Assembly: GCA_036172665.1 (NCBI GenBank)
Contig: CM069877.1
Span: forward strand, 10,250,501-10,314,500
Length of the DNA stretch: 64,000 nucleotides
Origin: Prosopocoilus inquinatus
Taxonomy: Eukaryota > Arthropoda > Insecta > Coleoptera > Lucanidae
Direction: 5' to 3'
Positions 1 to 11,880 of this stretch are shown here, piece by piece; position 1 is the first letter of the stretch; the number at the start of each line of letters is the position of its first letter. A model generated the notes under the pieces. It was not told the origin of the DNA. It saw only the letters and a list, made by a program, of their open reading frames with translations, and made no database searches. The translations under genes were made by a program, and so were the position numbers.

Positions 1-685
1 GGACTACGGTTTTAGCAACCTAGCGATAACGTGTCAATTACTCCAGTAATTAAAGAAGACTTCCAGTGGCGTTCGTTCGTGTTAGGTTCGATCAATCTCG
101 GGGTACCGATGGAGATAAGCTCGACTCAAAAGTGAATGAATCTATTGTATTGGCATTCAAAGAGAAAGACGTCGTCTTTGAAACTGAACAAAACAAAAAG
201 TTAGGTCACAATTAAGAACAAATAAATAAATAAATAAAAGTTAGGAGGTCAGATCAAAACAAAAAAAAATAATGATGAAACAAGCAAAGCAAAAAAAAAT
301 TCAGTAGTTTTGGTCCCAGAAAATAATTTTTGTGAGTGCCTTTCTTTGTTCGATGTCTCGCCCCGATTATGAGACGTCCATCTGTCCTTTCTGGAATCCA
401 ACTCGAGAAGAAGTCAAAAGTTCACGTCTGCTTAGATAAGCAAGATGAGTGAGTTATTTTTACTGCCGCCGGAGGCGCGGCATCGGCCAAGTCTCCTCGT
501 TCATTTCCCTTTTTTTTTTTCTTTTGACTTCTTTTGTTTTTGTTCTTTTTGACGGGCGAAATCTCTCAGCTTTCGAACTGGCGCATGGCGCACCTTTGAT
601 TACAGAAACATCGATTACGGTTAATCGTTTTGATACCAAGAGGTGTAGATTTTTGTTTTTTTTTTTTTCAAATGCAATAAGTTTG
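1..685. other. unannotated AT-rich DNA, within the second tubulin's intron
   Basis: I see no gene, RNA or clear repeat here. The short open frames at 449-787 and on the opposite strand overlap each other and contain homopolymer-derived runs. By position this belongs to the long first intron of the beta-tubulin that starts at 5288. Confidence 0.4.
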
Positions 686-772
686 TTGCAAGTCAGTTTC
701 GACGGTGCGACGGTGGATTTCCCCGAGCATCCCTTGGAAAGCCGTTTCAGCCCTATTTGGGTCTTCTTCAGC
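686..772 (-). repeat. copy 1 of the dispersed 'EEAPSRAET' unit
   Basis: This is a diverged copy of a short unit also found at 851-927, 1459-1539 and in both arms of 63235-63410. Read on the minus strand it stays open and gives AEEDPNRAETAFQGM and further residues ending in a TDLQ motif. The shared nucleotide core is cagccctatttggg with a gaagaa-type flank. Confidence 0.6.
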
Positions 773-850
773 AAGGGAGCAGCCTGAGAACTCCGCTGCT
801 ATCAAAGCAGAGGTATTAAATACGATGGTGAATATAAAAACGTATAACAA

Positions 851-927
851 AATTTTTTATTGCAGTGAAAACCTCGAGCAGCCTCTGTACAGCTATTTCA
901 GCCCTACTTGGGGCTTCGTCAGCAGAG
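851..927 (-). repeat. copy 2 of the dispersed 'EEAPSRAET' unit
   Basis: This copy is close to the arms of the hairpin at 63235-63410 (shared cctcgagcagcctctg and cagccctacttggggctt). The minus strand reads ADEAPSRAEIAVQRLLEVFT and continues into TAIKN without a stop. It lies 80 bp from copy 1 in the same orientation. Confidence 0.7.
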
Positions 928-1199
928 ACGTAGCTCGAAATTCCCACTGCAAACCAAAAACAACTTGACCAATTTATCATAAAAAACATATATTCAAAGT
1001 GTAGGCGTTTTCCTTATTTTATCGAATAAATTAGTTCACTGGAGACATGGCGAGGAGAATATCCTCTGGTTGATGCCAACCGAAGTGTTTTTTTAACTTG
1101 TGAATGTACTGAAGATGGTAGCTTAGCTATCGAAATAACTGGGTACGCATGTGGGAGGGTAAGTTTTTTGTGATAAAAGAATTCAAAGAAATTTTAATA

Positions 1200-4100
1200 A
1201 AAACTGTGCGAATGATTTATTTTTTCGCATCGGCCTTCATTTAATACTAACGGAAAAACCAAATTTAATGGAAAATCAAAAAATAATGGAAAATTCAAAG
1301 TTAATTAAATAATTAAAACTTGAAAAATAGAAATTACCATTCGAAAATGAAATATGTATGTAATATTAAAATATCATATTAAAAAAATTGTGAAATAATT
1401 GGAAAATTTGAAAATTTAATGAAAAGTTTAAGTAGCGACATCCTGCGATCGCCTTTTTGCTGACGAGGTCCCAAATAGGACTGAAATAGCTGTTCAGATG
1501 GTGCTCGAGGGATCTACTGCAATCAAAAACGATTTGCAACATTTTCTTTTGAAAAATTTAATCAAAAACGATTTGCAAGAATCTTCTTTTGAAAACTTTA
1601 ATAATACGTGATGGAAAAGAGTTCGGGATTCAAACGTACCAGCGGGAGAATTGAAAAACAAAAATTTGAGAAAATGACGGAAAATCTACAAGTAAAATTC
1701 GAAAATTATTTTTAAAAATTACGGAAAATTAAAAAGTGACAATAAATTCAAAAATAGTAGAAAATTAATAAATAACAAAACGCGTTATTCAAAGTGCAAT
1801 AGACGTTTTGAAAACAAAACAAAAGTAAAACAGAAAAAGAAAAAAAGTGTGTTCTGCCGTTTTCACGTTTTTTTTTTTTTTTAATTAGAGACTGTTTTTA
1901 ATTAAAACGTAGGAACATAGGTCTAAAGAAAGATAAAAATGACAAGAATTCTTTTTTATAAAGAAAATAAATAAAACGAAAATGCCATAAAAAAAATCTG
2001 ATTAATACAGGGTTCTTCCATTCTCGTACTAAAAAAAATATAAATAAATAACGGCGTTCTCTGTCACCATTAAATCATGAATAAATAAATTTGAATGATT
2101 AATTTGAGTTTCGGTTGAATGGAAATACATATTTTTTTTTTTAATTCGAAATTTTAAGTAAAACTGTGAGAGTGACTTATTTTTTTAGTACTGGTTTTCA
2201 TTTAATAACAACAACATAAAAATTAAATAATTCAATGAAAAGTCCAAAAATAATGGAAAATTCAAACCCAAAAATAACAAAAATAACAGGAACTCCAGAA
2301 TTATTAAGAAATTCGAGAACAAACTGAAAATTAGAGAAAATAATAGAAAAACTAAAAATTATTGAACATTCAAAAACTGAAAAAGAAAAAAATAGAAAAT
2401 TACCAAATAACCGAAAATCTAAATGTAACAGAAAATTCGAAAGTAAAATAAAAAGCAATTTTAGGGAAAATTGCGTGCATGACTTCATTGAGCAATAATA
2501 AAGATTTCATAACGTACAGGAAATTCAAAACTATTAGAAAACTCAAAAATAAAGTTAAAAAAAAGTCAAAAATCACAGCAAACTAAAAAGCGACGAAAAT
2601 TCAATAATGGCAGAAAATTATTAAATAAAGAAACGCGTAATTCAAAGTAATAGAAAATTTGTAAACAAAAATAAAAATCGAACTTAAAAAAAGTGTGTTT
2701 AGGTGTCCTTATACTGTTTTCTTTTAATTACAGACTATTTATAATTTAAGAAACTATAGGAACAGGTGCAACACAAAAACAAAAATTAAAAAAAATTCTT
2801 TTAAAATAAAAAATTATAAACAAACATTTTTCTTTAATTGCAGATTGTTTTTAATTTAAGAAAGTACAGGTACAACAAGAACAAGAATGAGGAAAAAAAT
2901 ATTTTTAAAATTATAAAACAGAAACGTCATTTAAAAAGAAAATATTCCTGATTCACACAGACATTCTTGAACTAAAAAAATAACTAAAATCATTCGCGGT
3001 CAGTATTAAATCATTTGAAAATTTATTTAATTTTTTTTTTGGAAAAATGGAAATATTATTTTTTAATTCGAAATTTTAAGAAAAAATTATGTGAATATTT
3101 TTTAGTATTGGCCTGATTTGATTTTATTTGAAAAGAAAAACAAAATTCAACGGAAGGCAAAAAAAAATAATGGAAACTTCAAAATTGATAGAAAACCCAA
3201 AAACAACAGAAAATCCAAAAATAATAATAATTAAGATATTCGGAAAGTTAGAATATAATGGAAAAACAAAAAATAACTTTACATTCGAAAAGAAAATAAT
3301 ATTAAAATATGTTAAAAAAAAAAATTAAAAAAATAATTGAAAAATTTAAAAATACGTAATTGATGAAAATTCAAGATTTAAAAGCACCAACCAGCAGAGA
3401 ATTGAAAAATAAAAAAATACAAAATAACGAAAAATCTAAAAACCAAATTCAACGAAAAATCAAAATTCAAAATTGATAAAAAACCCAAAAATAACGGAAA
3501 ATCAAGAAATAGTAATAATTTAGAAATTCGAGAGTAAACTGAAAGTTAGAATATAACAGAAAAACTAAAAATATCTTCACATTCGAAAATATTAAAATAT
3601 GTTTAAAAAAATCAAATCAAAAATTGAAAAATTTAAAAACACATAATTAAAGAAAATTCAAGATTTAAAAGTACCAACCGGAGAATTAAGAAAATAAAAA
3701 ATTACAAAATAACAAAAAATTTAAAAGCAACAGAAAATTCCAAAATCAAAAAGTAAATGAATTTTAGGAGAAATGTATGCATGACTTCATTCAGCAATAA
3801 TAAAGAATTCAAAATGTATACGAAATTCACAACTAATATAAAAATTCGAAAATGAATTAAAAAAAAATCAAAAATCACAGCAAACTAAAAAGCGACAGAA
3901 AATTAAAAAATAGCAGAAAATTACTAAACGACGACACGCGTAATACAAAGTAATAGAAAATTTGAAAAGAAAAGTAATAACCAAAATTTAAAAAAGTGGG
4001 TTTAGGCATCTTCACACTGTTTTTAATACAATTTTTAAAAAATATATTTAAAAAAAAATTAAAATAAGGAAATAATTAAAAAATTGAAAAATTTAAAAAT

Positions 4101-4750
4101 ACAAGATGGAAGAAAGTTCAAGATTTATTAAAAGTACCAGCCGGTATTGAAGAATAAAAAATTGCAAAATAACGGAAAACCTAAAAGTGAGGCAAAATTC
4201 ACAAATCAAAAAAAAAATAAATAAATAAATTTTAGTAAAACTGCGCACATGACTTCATTCAGAAATACATAATAAAGAATTCAAAATTTATAGGAAATTC
4301 AAAACTAACCCTAACCTAAAATAATTAAAACAAAAATAACATTCAAGAATCACAGGAAATTAAATTAGGCGACGGAAAATTCAAAAAATATCAGAAAATT
4401 TATAAATAACGAAACGCGTAATACAAAATAATAGAAAATTCTATAACAAAAGTAAAACCGAAATTAAAAAAAAAGTGTGTTTAGGCGTTTCTTTTTTAAT
4501 TATAGTCTATTTTTAATTAAAACAAAAAATAGGGACAAAGATAAAACGAAAAGAAAAGAGAAAACTTTCCTTAATAAAAAAAATATATAAATGAAACAAA
4601 AACGCTATGTAAAAAAAATAAAATAAAAACAGAAGCGTACTCTGCCAGGGTAAAATCATAAATATTAAATAAATTTGAAAAAAAATTTATTTGATTTGCC
4701 GGTAGAATGGAAATATTTTTGTTTCGGCAGAAATTAAAAAAAAAAAACAA
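1200..4750. repeat. decayed A-rich tandem array
   Basis: The plus strand is dominated by short A-rich phrases such as ggaaaattcaaaaataa. Longer anchors recur: 'aacgcgtaattcaaagtaat' near 1780, 2634, 3934 and 4405, followed by 'gtgtgtttaggcg'-type sequence near 1840, 2690, 3990 and 4475. Spacing is irregular (roughly 480-1300 bp), so this is an old, rearranged array. A further fragment lies at 6540-7000. It holds no gene. Confidence 0.6.
1459..1539 (+). repeat. copy 3 of the dispersed 'EEAPSRAET' unit, opposite orientation
   Basis: The plus strand reads ADEVPNRTEIAVQMVLEGST followed by AIKNDLQ. Together with copies 1 and 2 it makes a loose inverted arrangement. It is preceded by an agcgacatcctgcgatcg segment that recurs at 7011 and, inverted, at 63500-63539. 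Confidence 0.65.
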
Positions 4751-5231
4751 AAATTAAAAAAATGTTCTCACAATATTAATATTATTCTTTTGTTTTTTTT
4801 TTTTAGAAAACGATTTGCAATTCCTGTTTTCTCCTTAATACATAAAAATATGTGTAGGTATTTCAAGTTCAATAAAGGAAAAAAAAATTCGATACACCGA
4901 TTAAATACAAAAAAAAGGAACAACCAAAACTTAATCAAAGAAAAAAAGCGCAAGCCTGGCACAAAATAATGATAGATGAAAGTTTTTGGTCCTTCCAAGC
5001 AGCTAGGTCCTTTATTATATTGCAGAAGAATATTAGTGAGTGGTCTTCTATTAAAAAAAAAAAAAAATCAGAAAGATTGGACCCCCCCAAAAATTTGTCG
5101 GGCTTTGTGCACGTGCGGTATTTAAATTCGAAGCTAGCAAATTTAAAACGCGGGAAAAAATTGGAAAAAAGTTTGCGGCGAGGAAAAAATCGCGCACGGG
5201 GGGGAATAACAAGATCTCCAAAGTTACTGAC
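4751..5231. other. intron DNA next to the second tubulin exon
   Basis: This is AT-rich DNA rising to GC-richer sequence within 150 bp of the exon. Open frames read through from the exon into the intron are artefacts of the unspliced sequence. Confidence 0.4.
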
Positions 5232-5288
5232 CTTTGCGCCCACTTGATTTCCGCACTGACCGGCTTGCAGGTGAACGATTTCCCTCAT
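5232..5288 (-). CDS. second beta-tubulin gene, first coding exon (partial gene)
   Basis: This encodes MREIVHLQAGQCGNQVGAK, a beta-tubulin N-terminus differing from the other copy at L7 and V16, both conservative. The lysine-19 codon is followed by gtcagt on the minus strand, a good donor at exactly the same position as in the complete gene. No further tubulin exon occurs between 1 and 5231 on this strand, so the rest should lie left of the window and intron 1 would exceed 5.2 kb. Family knowledge makes it a functional tubulin isotype or a recently dead copy. The exon alone is intact, and the isotype cannot be assigned from 19 residues. The sequence just 5' of the ATG (accaacc) is an acceptable insect start context. 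Confidence 0.85.
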
Positions 5289-6320
5289 GGTTGGTGGTGA
5301 TCTATCTGAAGTGTGCTCTTCGAGGAGTCAAGAAAGCTACTGTGTCGAGTGCAGACGCTCCAAGCGAAGTACACAATGTGCCCCGAAGCCATGCTGGAAC
5401 TCCCCCCCTTCCCCCCTTCGTATAAACTCACTTACTTACTCCACCAATATAAACTCTATTGAGATTACTACTTAAGGCACTTGAGTTTTCCACCAACGAA
5501 GAGAATTTCGTCTATTTCGGTGCATTATTACGATCTTGCTTTTTTTCTCTTTCTCTTTCCTCTTCCGTTCACTCGGGACGATGAGTCAGTCACGTTACAG
5601 TTTTTTTTTTTTTTTAGTTTTGTTTTGTTTTTGTTCTCGTGCGCCCCGAATTTCGTGGGCGGCCAGACGTGAAGGGGATTTTAAATTAAATTGTCCTGTC
5701 AGAATCTGACTTATCATCGTCGATGGCTTTTTGTCGGAAACCACGTGATTAAGTTTTATCGCGAAAGCGGGGTTAAGTCGGCGAAAGAATAAACGAAATA
5801 ATCGCCGAACTCAAAACACCACGCGCAAATAATACCTTAAACCCCCCTCTAAAGTCACAGTATGGCTCGGCAATGCAGATATTGAAATATCGAACAAAAT
5901 CCTTCCAGTCAATCAAACTAAATTAAATCCGCGATGCAGTGAACAATAATCTTATTCAGACCCCTACGATCTCATTATAACCGTTCGTCAAATCATACGG
6001 CGCAGATATGCAGACAGAGAAATAAAAGAAAAGAAGTTCTGTAGTACTCACCTATTCAAAACCTCTTATAAATAATAATCTCATGCACTGTACGTTTTCT
6101 GCAAACAAAAGAGTAAATTCTACGAAAAAACTGCGATGGTATACAGAGTGTTCCTCTTAAAAATGACAACTTGAGATTTCCGTCTCCTCACCTCTCTATC
6201 TCTATTACAAATAATTCTTCTTGAGGTTGTTTCCAGCCCCCTTACACACTCCATCCGTCTCGAAATTGCGTAATTTACTCCAAAGTAAAGTAACTTTTAC
6301 GAGATATCCTCAAACTGACT
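5289..6320. promoter_or_regulatory. 5' flank of the second beta-tubulin gene
   Basis: This is upstream DNA of the minus-strand tubulin exon. It has a pyrimidine/C-rich tract at 5400-5418, two AT boxes reading TTTATA on the minus strand near 5420 and 5450, a CACGTG E-box near 5743 and GC-richer sequence at 5640-5830. I cannot place the transcription start. No coding sequence is evident. Confidence 0.3.
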
Positions 6321-6328
6321 GTATTCTT

Positions 6329-6493
6329 GAATTCGCGAGTCAATTCTAGCCCGAAATGATGTGTCGCATGAAGGGTCTAGGATAAGCGGTTTTCGAGTTG
6401 AGCGACGTCACTCTAATGTATCAACTCGGAAACCGCTCATCCTAGACCCATGATGCGACCCATCAATTCACGCTAAAATTTACTCGGGAATTC
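6329..6493. repeat. foldback element 1 of the 'gatgggtcgcac' family
   Basis: Two roughly 73-bp arms in inverted orientation are separated by a loop containing gcgacgtcac. Both arms read inward from gaattc through 'tctagc..gaa' and the core gatg(t/g)gtcgcat to ctaggat(a/g)agcgg. It is followed within 50 bp by a caggatgttc signature. It has no coding capacity. Confidence 0.8.
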
Positions 6494-6539
6494 AAAAATG
6501 CGCCCGGAGGATTGAAATCTGCAACTATACACAGGATGT

Positions 6540-7226
6540 TCTATAAAACATAACGATAACTTCAAAATTAAAAAATTTAATAATACGTAATGGAAAAAGA
6601 AAATTCAATGTTCCAAAGTACCAAAGAATTGAAAAATATAAAATTAAAAAATAACTGAATTTCTAAAAGCAGCAGAAATATCGAAAATAAAATTTAAAAA
6701 ATAATAATACATTTTTGGAAATTGCATACGTGACTTAATTCAGCATTAATAAAGAATTCGAAATGTAAAAATTAATTAATTAATTAATTAAAATAATTTA
6801 AAAAAATCAAGAATCACAAGAACTTAAAAAGCGACAGAGAATTCAAAAATACCAGAAAATTAAAAAATAACTAAACGCGAAATTCAAAGTAATAAATAGT
6901 CGAAAACAAAAGTAAACACCGAAATTAAAAAAAAATATGTTTAGGCATCTTCACATTTTCTTTAATTACAGACTGCTTTTAATTTAAAAAATAAATTGAA
7001 TAGCTTAAACAGCGACGTCCTACGATCGCTTTTTGACCTAACATTGCGTTAGGATTGAAAACTTGAAGCTGGTTTGCTATATAACAAGTCATCCCGTGCC
7101 AAAAAAATCAAAAATCAAAAATAATTTAAAAATTTAAAAATAGATAATAGAAGGGAATTCAAGATTTAAAGAGAATTGAAAAGTAAAGTAATTTTTACGA
7201 GATATCCTAAAATTGACTCTATTTTT
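6540..7226. repeat. fragment of the A-rich array plus a recurrent 'cgatcgctttttgacc' segment
   Basis: 6540-7000 repeats the phrases of the 1200-4750 array, including acgcgaaattcaaagtaat and tatgtttaggcatcttcaca. At 7011-7050 is the agcgacgtcctacgatcgct segment that also occurs at 1433 and, inverted, at 63500-63539. Confidence 0.5.
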
Positions 7227-7391
7227 GAATTCGCGAGTCAATTCTAGCCTAAACTCATGGGTCGCATGACGGGTCTGGGATAAGCGGTTTTCGAGTTGAG
7301 CGACGTCACTATAGCGTATCAACTCCGAAACCGCTAATCCTAGACCCTTGATGCGACCCATCAGTTCACGCTAAAATTTACTCAGGCCTTC
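7227..7391. repeat. foldback element 2 of the 'gatgggtcgcac' family
   Basis: This has the same size and structure as 6329-6493, with the same gcgacgtcac loop. The flanking sequence (taaagtaattttacgagatatcc) is also shared with element 1, so the duplicated unit is larger than the foldback itself. Confidence 0.8.
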
Positions 7392-7423
7392 AAAAATGCG
7401 CCCGGAGAATTGAAATCTGCAAC

Positions 7424-7660
7424 AATACACAGGGTGTTGCATAAAACACAACGACAACTTGAGAATTCTCAGATAATAGTCTCATTTTGTAAAAGAAAAT
7501 TCTGGAGACGCTTCAGAGCCGTTCGCTGTACGTTGCAGCAACATACAGGGTGTTCCATAAAACATAACGATAACTTGAGAACTCTCGGGTCACGGTCTCA
7601 TTTTCTTTTTGTAAAAGAAAATTCTGGAGACTTTTCAGAGGCTTTCGGTAAACGTTGACT
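7424..7660. repeat. 118-bp tandem duplication with cagggtgttcc ends
   Basis: Two direct copies begin acacagggtgttgcataaaa and acatacagggtgttccataa, followed by 'cataacgataacttgagaa' and 'gtaaaagaaaattctggaga'. No gene is supported. Confidence 0.65.
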
Positions 7661-7748
7661 ACGGGAAAAACAATTGAGGGTCACTACTGTAAAATTTGCA
7701 CCAAAATTGTCATTTTAAATGAAATTTTCCAGAAACTACTGCACTTTG

Positions 7749-8012
7749 GAATTCGTCAGCCAATTTTAGCCTGAATTGATGTGTCGCATCATAGATCTCG
7801 TTTGTGCAGCTTTCAAGATGAGTGACGTCACCATAAAATATCAACTCTAAAACCTCTCATCGCAGATTGGCGATGTGATCCCGCAATCGTTTCTTATCGG
7901 ATACACTCGGAATCCTCAGTATGACGCCACAAATTTCAACCCGAAAACCGCTCATCGTAAACTCACTGTGCAACACATCAAATCAGACCAAAATTGACTG
8001 GCGAATTTGAAA
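7749..8012. repeat. degenerate foldback element 3
   Basis: The left arm (from gaattcgtcagccaattttagcc) and the gtgacgtcacc loop are recognisable. The right arm is duplicated and eroded (7840-7880 and 7936-8012). Confidence 0.5.
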
Positions 8013-8282
8013 ATACAGCAATATCCAGAGTATTTTATTACCAATTGTGACAAAGTGTGACTTGCTTCACTTGTTTTTTTTTTTTTTTTGTAAAATAAGT
8101 AGAATTCTGAACACCGCGTCTGTAAAGTTTAAATCAAAATTGTAATTTTAAACGATTTTGCGTTTTTCTATTCGTTTAAACGATGATTACAGGAAGAAAA
8201 AAATTGAAGATCGCATCTTTTGAGATTTACACCAGAGTTATGTTTTTTTTTTATGGAATGCCCTAAATGTTACTGCAGATTT

Positions 8283-8446
8283 GAATTCGCCAGTCAATTC
8301 TAGCCTGAATTGATGTGTCGCATCATAGATGTAGGATGGGGGGTTTTCGAGTTGCACGACGTCACTACTAAATATCAACTCGGAAACCGCTCATCGTAGA
8401 CCTATGATGCGACCCATCATATCAGGCTAAAATTGACTGGCGAATT
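8283..8446. repeat. foldback element 4 of the 'gatgggtcgcac' family
   Basis: Inverted arms are as in element 1, with a loop containing acgacgtcac. A tacagggcgttcc signature follows at 8462. Confidence 0.75.
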
Positions 8447-8649
8447 GAAATCTGCAATAATATACAGGGCGTTCCGCTAAAAAATTGAGATTTTGCTTCT
8501 GATCTCGAAAACGCATTGCTGAATTGTTTTTCTGCATGACGCATTCGGAGCTCCCGACAATTTCTTTTAATTTTTAAGTGTCAAAATTAATGTATTATTT
8601 AAAATAATTCTCAGGTAATAGTTGTTTTGTTGAAAACAAATGAAAAGAC

Positions 8650-8717
8650 TCGGAAACGGCTTGAGCTAGACCCACGATGCGACCCATCAATTCGGGCTAG
8701 AATTGACTCGGCAATTC
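8650..8717. repeat. solitary half of the foldback family
   Basis: Only the right arm is present: cggaaacggcttgagctaga, then the core gatgcgacccatca and ggctagaattgactcggc. The partner arm is missing. Confidence 0.65.
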
Positions 8718-8739
8718 AAAAATGCTGTTACATTCTGTG

Positions 8740-8781
8740 AAGCTGAGCATCCACTAATGCGCCCTAGTGGGCGCTCAGCTT
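8740..8781. repeat. short hairpin
   Basis: Arms aagctgagcatccacta and tagtgggcgctcagctt pair over 17 bp with two mismatches and an 8-nt loop. Its role is unknown. Confidence 0.55.
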
Positions 8782-8799
8782 AACCGATCATTTTTTTTT

Positions 8800-9500
8800 T
8801 AATTTTTTTAGCAATACACTATATCAAGGTAATCATATGGCGGAGCGATGCAGAAAAATTAAAGAACACGTTAAAGAACATGTTATGACAACACCATCTA
8901 AAAGAATAATAGTAAGAGCTAATCAAACTGCGCGGAAATGCAGACAAATGAAAGAATCCTCTGTCGATATTCTTTTATTGAAATTGGTCTCGGCCATTTC
9001 ACAATAATAAAAATAATCCGATGGTGACGAGAAGCTTGAGCTTTCCATGAATAAATTAATTACGCGGCAGAGCGAGCACGTAATTTCGTTTTTCATTTTC
9101 ACCAAAACGAACACGCACCCAAAATATAAATAATATAAAATAAATAAAAAGTTCGATCGAATTTGCCTCCCCCCGCCCCCCTCGCCGTCGGAATTTGTGA
9201 GTGTCGCTGATCACCAGGACGACGACAACAACGAAAGAAAGTAAACCGGCGCAACTCTAACGGAATAAATTATTTATCAGTGCATGCTCTGGCGTGTTTC
9301 GTCGGGGGGGAACGTGAGCGGGGGGGATGGGGGGGCGAATAATTAGTAATTAGTCGAGGTGAGGTGCTTGTTGAATTTGATGCTCTTGACGCTCACTCCT
9401 GCGGATTAACCGTTGCCTTAAATTATTTATGACGACCTTTTATTTGCGCACGGTTTTGCGAAGCCGGTTTTTCGACGAATTAAATCAACACGCCGGGCAA
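8800..9500. other. no gene seen; GC-richer stretch at 9150-9480
   Basis: After AT-rich DNA comes a stretch with C and G runs (9167-9182, 9305-9335), ATTA-core sites (gtaattagtc near 9350) and more CpG than its neighbours. It could be regulatory, but nothing decisive is visible. Confidence 0.3.
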
Positions 9501-9595
9501 TTAGGCATTTGCAGAAATTCGAGGCCATTTCCGACACCATCGCTCCACTTAAAAACGCGTCGATGAACACTTTATACGAATGTAACAGCATTTTT

Positions 9596-9760
9596 GAATT
9601 CCCGAGTAAATTCTTGCACGAATTGATGGGTCGCGTCGTGGGTCTAGCGCGAGCCGTTTCCGAGTTTTTTCATTCGTTTCCGTTAGCACAACTCGAGAGC
9701 CAATCGAGATAGACCCATGGTGCGACCCATCAATTCAGGCTAGAATTTACTCGAAAACTC
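9596..9760. repeat. foldback element 5 (second subfamily)
   Basis: The arms run from gaattcccgagtaaattc through gatgggtcgcgtcgtgggtc and back. The loop contains a caactcgagagccaatcgag segment instead of the gacgtcac of elements 1-4. The element at 48621-48783 belongs to this subfamily. Confidence 0.75.
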
Positions 9761-10004
9761 AAAAATGCAACGAAATCTGCAATTTTCTCGAAATCGCCGC
9801 TTCCAAACAAAAGCGAATCGGAACCACGTCCGACGGGTTGTTTGCATTGCAAAGTTTGTAGGGAGGCTAACGAATCGCCCTATATAGTAATCTACACACC
9901 AAGCAATTAAGTATTACAGAAATTCGAGGAGGCCATTTCTAACACTGTCATTCCTCTTAAAAATGCGTTGTTGAACGCTTTTTATGAAAATAACAGCATT
10001 TTTT

Positions 10005-10169
10005 GAATTCCCGAGGAAATTCTAGCCTGAATTCATGGGTCGCATCATAGGTCTAGCTTAAGCCGTTTCCGAGTTCTTTCACTTGTTTTCAATAGAACAA
10101 CTTGAGAACCAATCAAGATAGACCCATGGTGCGACCCATCGTTTCAGGCTAGAATTTACTCGGGAACTC
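10005..10169. repeat. foldback element 6 (second subfamily)
   Basis: It has the same structure as 9596-9760 and lies 409 bp downstream in the direct array. Confidence 0.75.
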
Positions 10170-10450
10170 AAAAACGCAACAAAAACTGCAATTTTCCGAA
10201 ATCGCCGATGTACCTTCCAAACAAAAGCGAATCGATAGCAAATCAATGGGATGTTTTTCTTTGCGTTCATAAAATTGCATGTAGTTTCATTCGGCATAGT
10301 TTATAGGGAGGCTAACAAATCGCCCTGTATAATATTCAACTCGCCAAGCAATTAAGTATTTACAGAAATTCTAGAAGGCCATTTCTAACACTGTCATTCC
10401 TCTTAAAAATGCGTTGATGAACGCTTTTTTATGAAAATAACAGCATTTTT

Positions 10451-10615
10451 GAATTCCCGAGGAAATTCTAGCATGAATTGATGGGTCGCATCGTGGGTCT
10501 AGCGCGAGCCGTTTCCGAGTTTTTTCATTTGTTTTCGTTAGCACAACTCGAGAACCAATCAAGATAGACCCATGGTGCGACCCATCGTTTCAGGCTAAAA
10601 TTTACTCGGGAACTC
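10451..10615. repeat. foldback element 7 (second subfamily)
   Basis: It has the same structure as 9596-9760, is the third unit of the direct array and is again 165 bp long. Confidence 0.75.
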
Positions 10616-10790
10616 AAATACGCAATAAAAACTAGAATTTTCCCGAAATCGCCGCTGTAACTTCCGAACAAAACCTAATTGGAAGCACATCGATAGGTTG
10701 TTTTTTTTTTTTTTTTATAAAATTGCATGTATGTATTTTCATTTACCAAAGTTTGTAGGGTTGTCTAACGAATCACCCTGTATAATGGCG

Positions 10791-11880
10791 TCGACGCAAC
10801 GAAAAACAGTTGACGAAAACGGCCGCGGCGCCGACGACAATGGTCGAGAAACGTGGCCAGAAGTCTTAATAGAATTTGTATAAATAAATAATCGTCGAAC
10901 GCACGACGAGCCTACTTACAAATCTGGAGGCATTATTCACGCGTTCCTGATAAGCGATAGCGTTTGTTTTTTCCTTCGTGTTCTCGGAATGTGACTGCGT
11001 TATTCATTGTTGACATTCCGTCACAGATTCTGTAATTAAAACGAAGGATATTATTTCGAGGAACCGTCGCCCGGTTGTTTAAACAAACCCTACGGCGGAA
11101 CAAGTCTTATTATGTCCGTAACCTTAAAAAAAAAAAAATCAAATATACAGCGTGTTCTTTTACTGTGTGCAAATATTTAAACCTGCAATATATCACCATA
11201 AATGGCAACGATTGAACTCATATGTTCTTAACATAAATGTAATAGTTTTCGACAAAAATGCAGTGGCAGATTTTCACTAAACCGTTTGAGAACTGTTGGT
11301 ATAGCTAAAAGTGGATCGTGGACGCCTCTTCAAGTACTACCCGCAGCCGAAGTGGGCCAGGGTCAGTGCCTTATTGGAACTCGAGGAGGAACGACATAAC
11401 TCAGCACCGCTGCCATCAGCTGGTCCGTCAAAGCGTTTACAATTTAAATTAACTTCACTGCAAGTAATTACAAGTTTAAGTAATTTTTAAGTTAAAATCT
11501 AGTGCAATTCAAGAAGCTGCGGTTCGTAATTGCCGAACAAATTAAAAGCGAAGTACAAATAAATGGCAATTTCTCATTCCATATTATTTTTAAAAGACTT
11601 ATAAAAATTTGACATTTACTTTTTTTCATGGACTGTAAGTCGTAATACTTTCATAGCTAGCAGCGAGATTGCAACAAAAGTTTATTTACGTAAAAGGGTG
11701 AAGGAAGAAGAAGAATCATCGCTAGTTGATATCGTAAAACAAATAAATGTAATATTACTTCGCTCAGTGAATTAAATTATTAAGTTTTCAAATAAAGTAA
11801 TTAATAAACGATATCAGTGATTAATATTACGAAATGATATAAAAAAGTTCGATAAAATTTGTAAAGTAAACGCTGCGCGC
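10791..11880. other. no gene seen; mixed unique DNA
   Basis: There is a GC-richer patch at 10790-10860, a cagcgtgttct signature near 11150 and a moderately GC-rich stretch at 11300-11440 that translates to nothing I recognise in any frame. The rest is AT-rich. Confidence 0.3.

Larger units (their letters stand above)
9500..10790. repeat. tandem array of three ~400-450-bp units, each carrying a foldback
   Basis: Direct units begin near 9500, 9908 and 10335. Each carries 'gcaattaagtatt', 'gaggccatttctaacactg' or a close variant, 'aaaatgcgttgatgaacgct', a foldback and then an aaattgcatgtagt/caaagtttgtagggaggcta segment. The last unit ends at a caccctgtataatgg signature. Confidence 0.75.

Noticed and set aside
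4308..4325. ctaaccctaacc as telomere-like repeat
   Set aside because: Only about two degenerate units are present in AT-rich intron DNA, which is not an interstitial telomeric array.
4935..5288. Single 117-residue protein starting with the second tubulin N-terminus
   Set aside because: After residue 19 the reading continues into intron sequence past a good gtcagt donor, and the residues no longer match tubulin.
6329..10615. CRISPR array
   Set aside because: Repeat units are long palindromes at irregular distances in eukaryotic DNA. There are no uniform short repeats with unique spacers.
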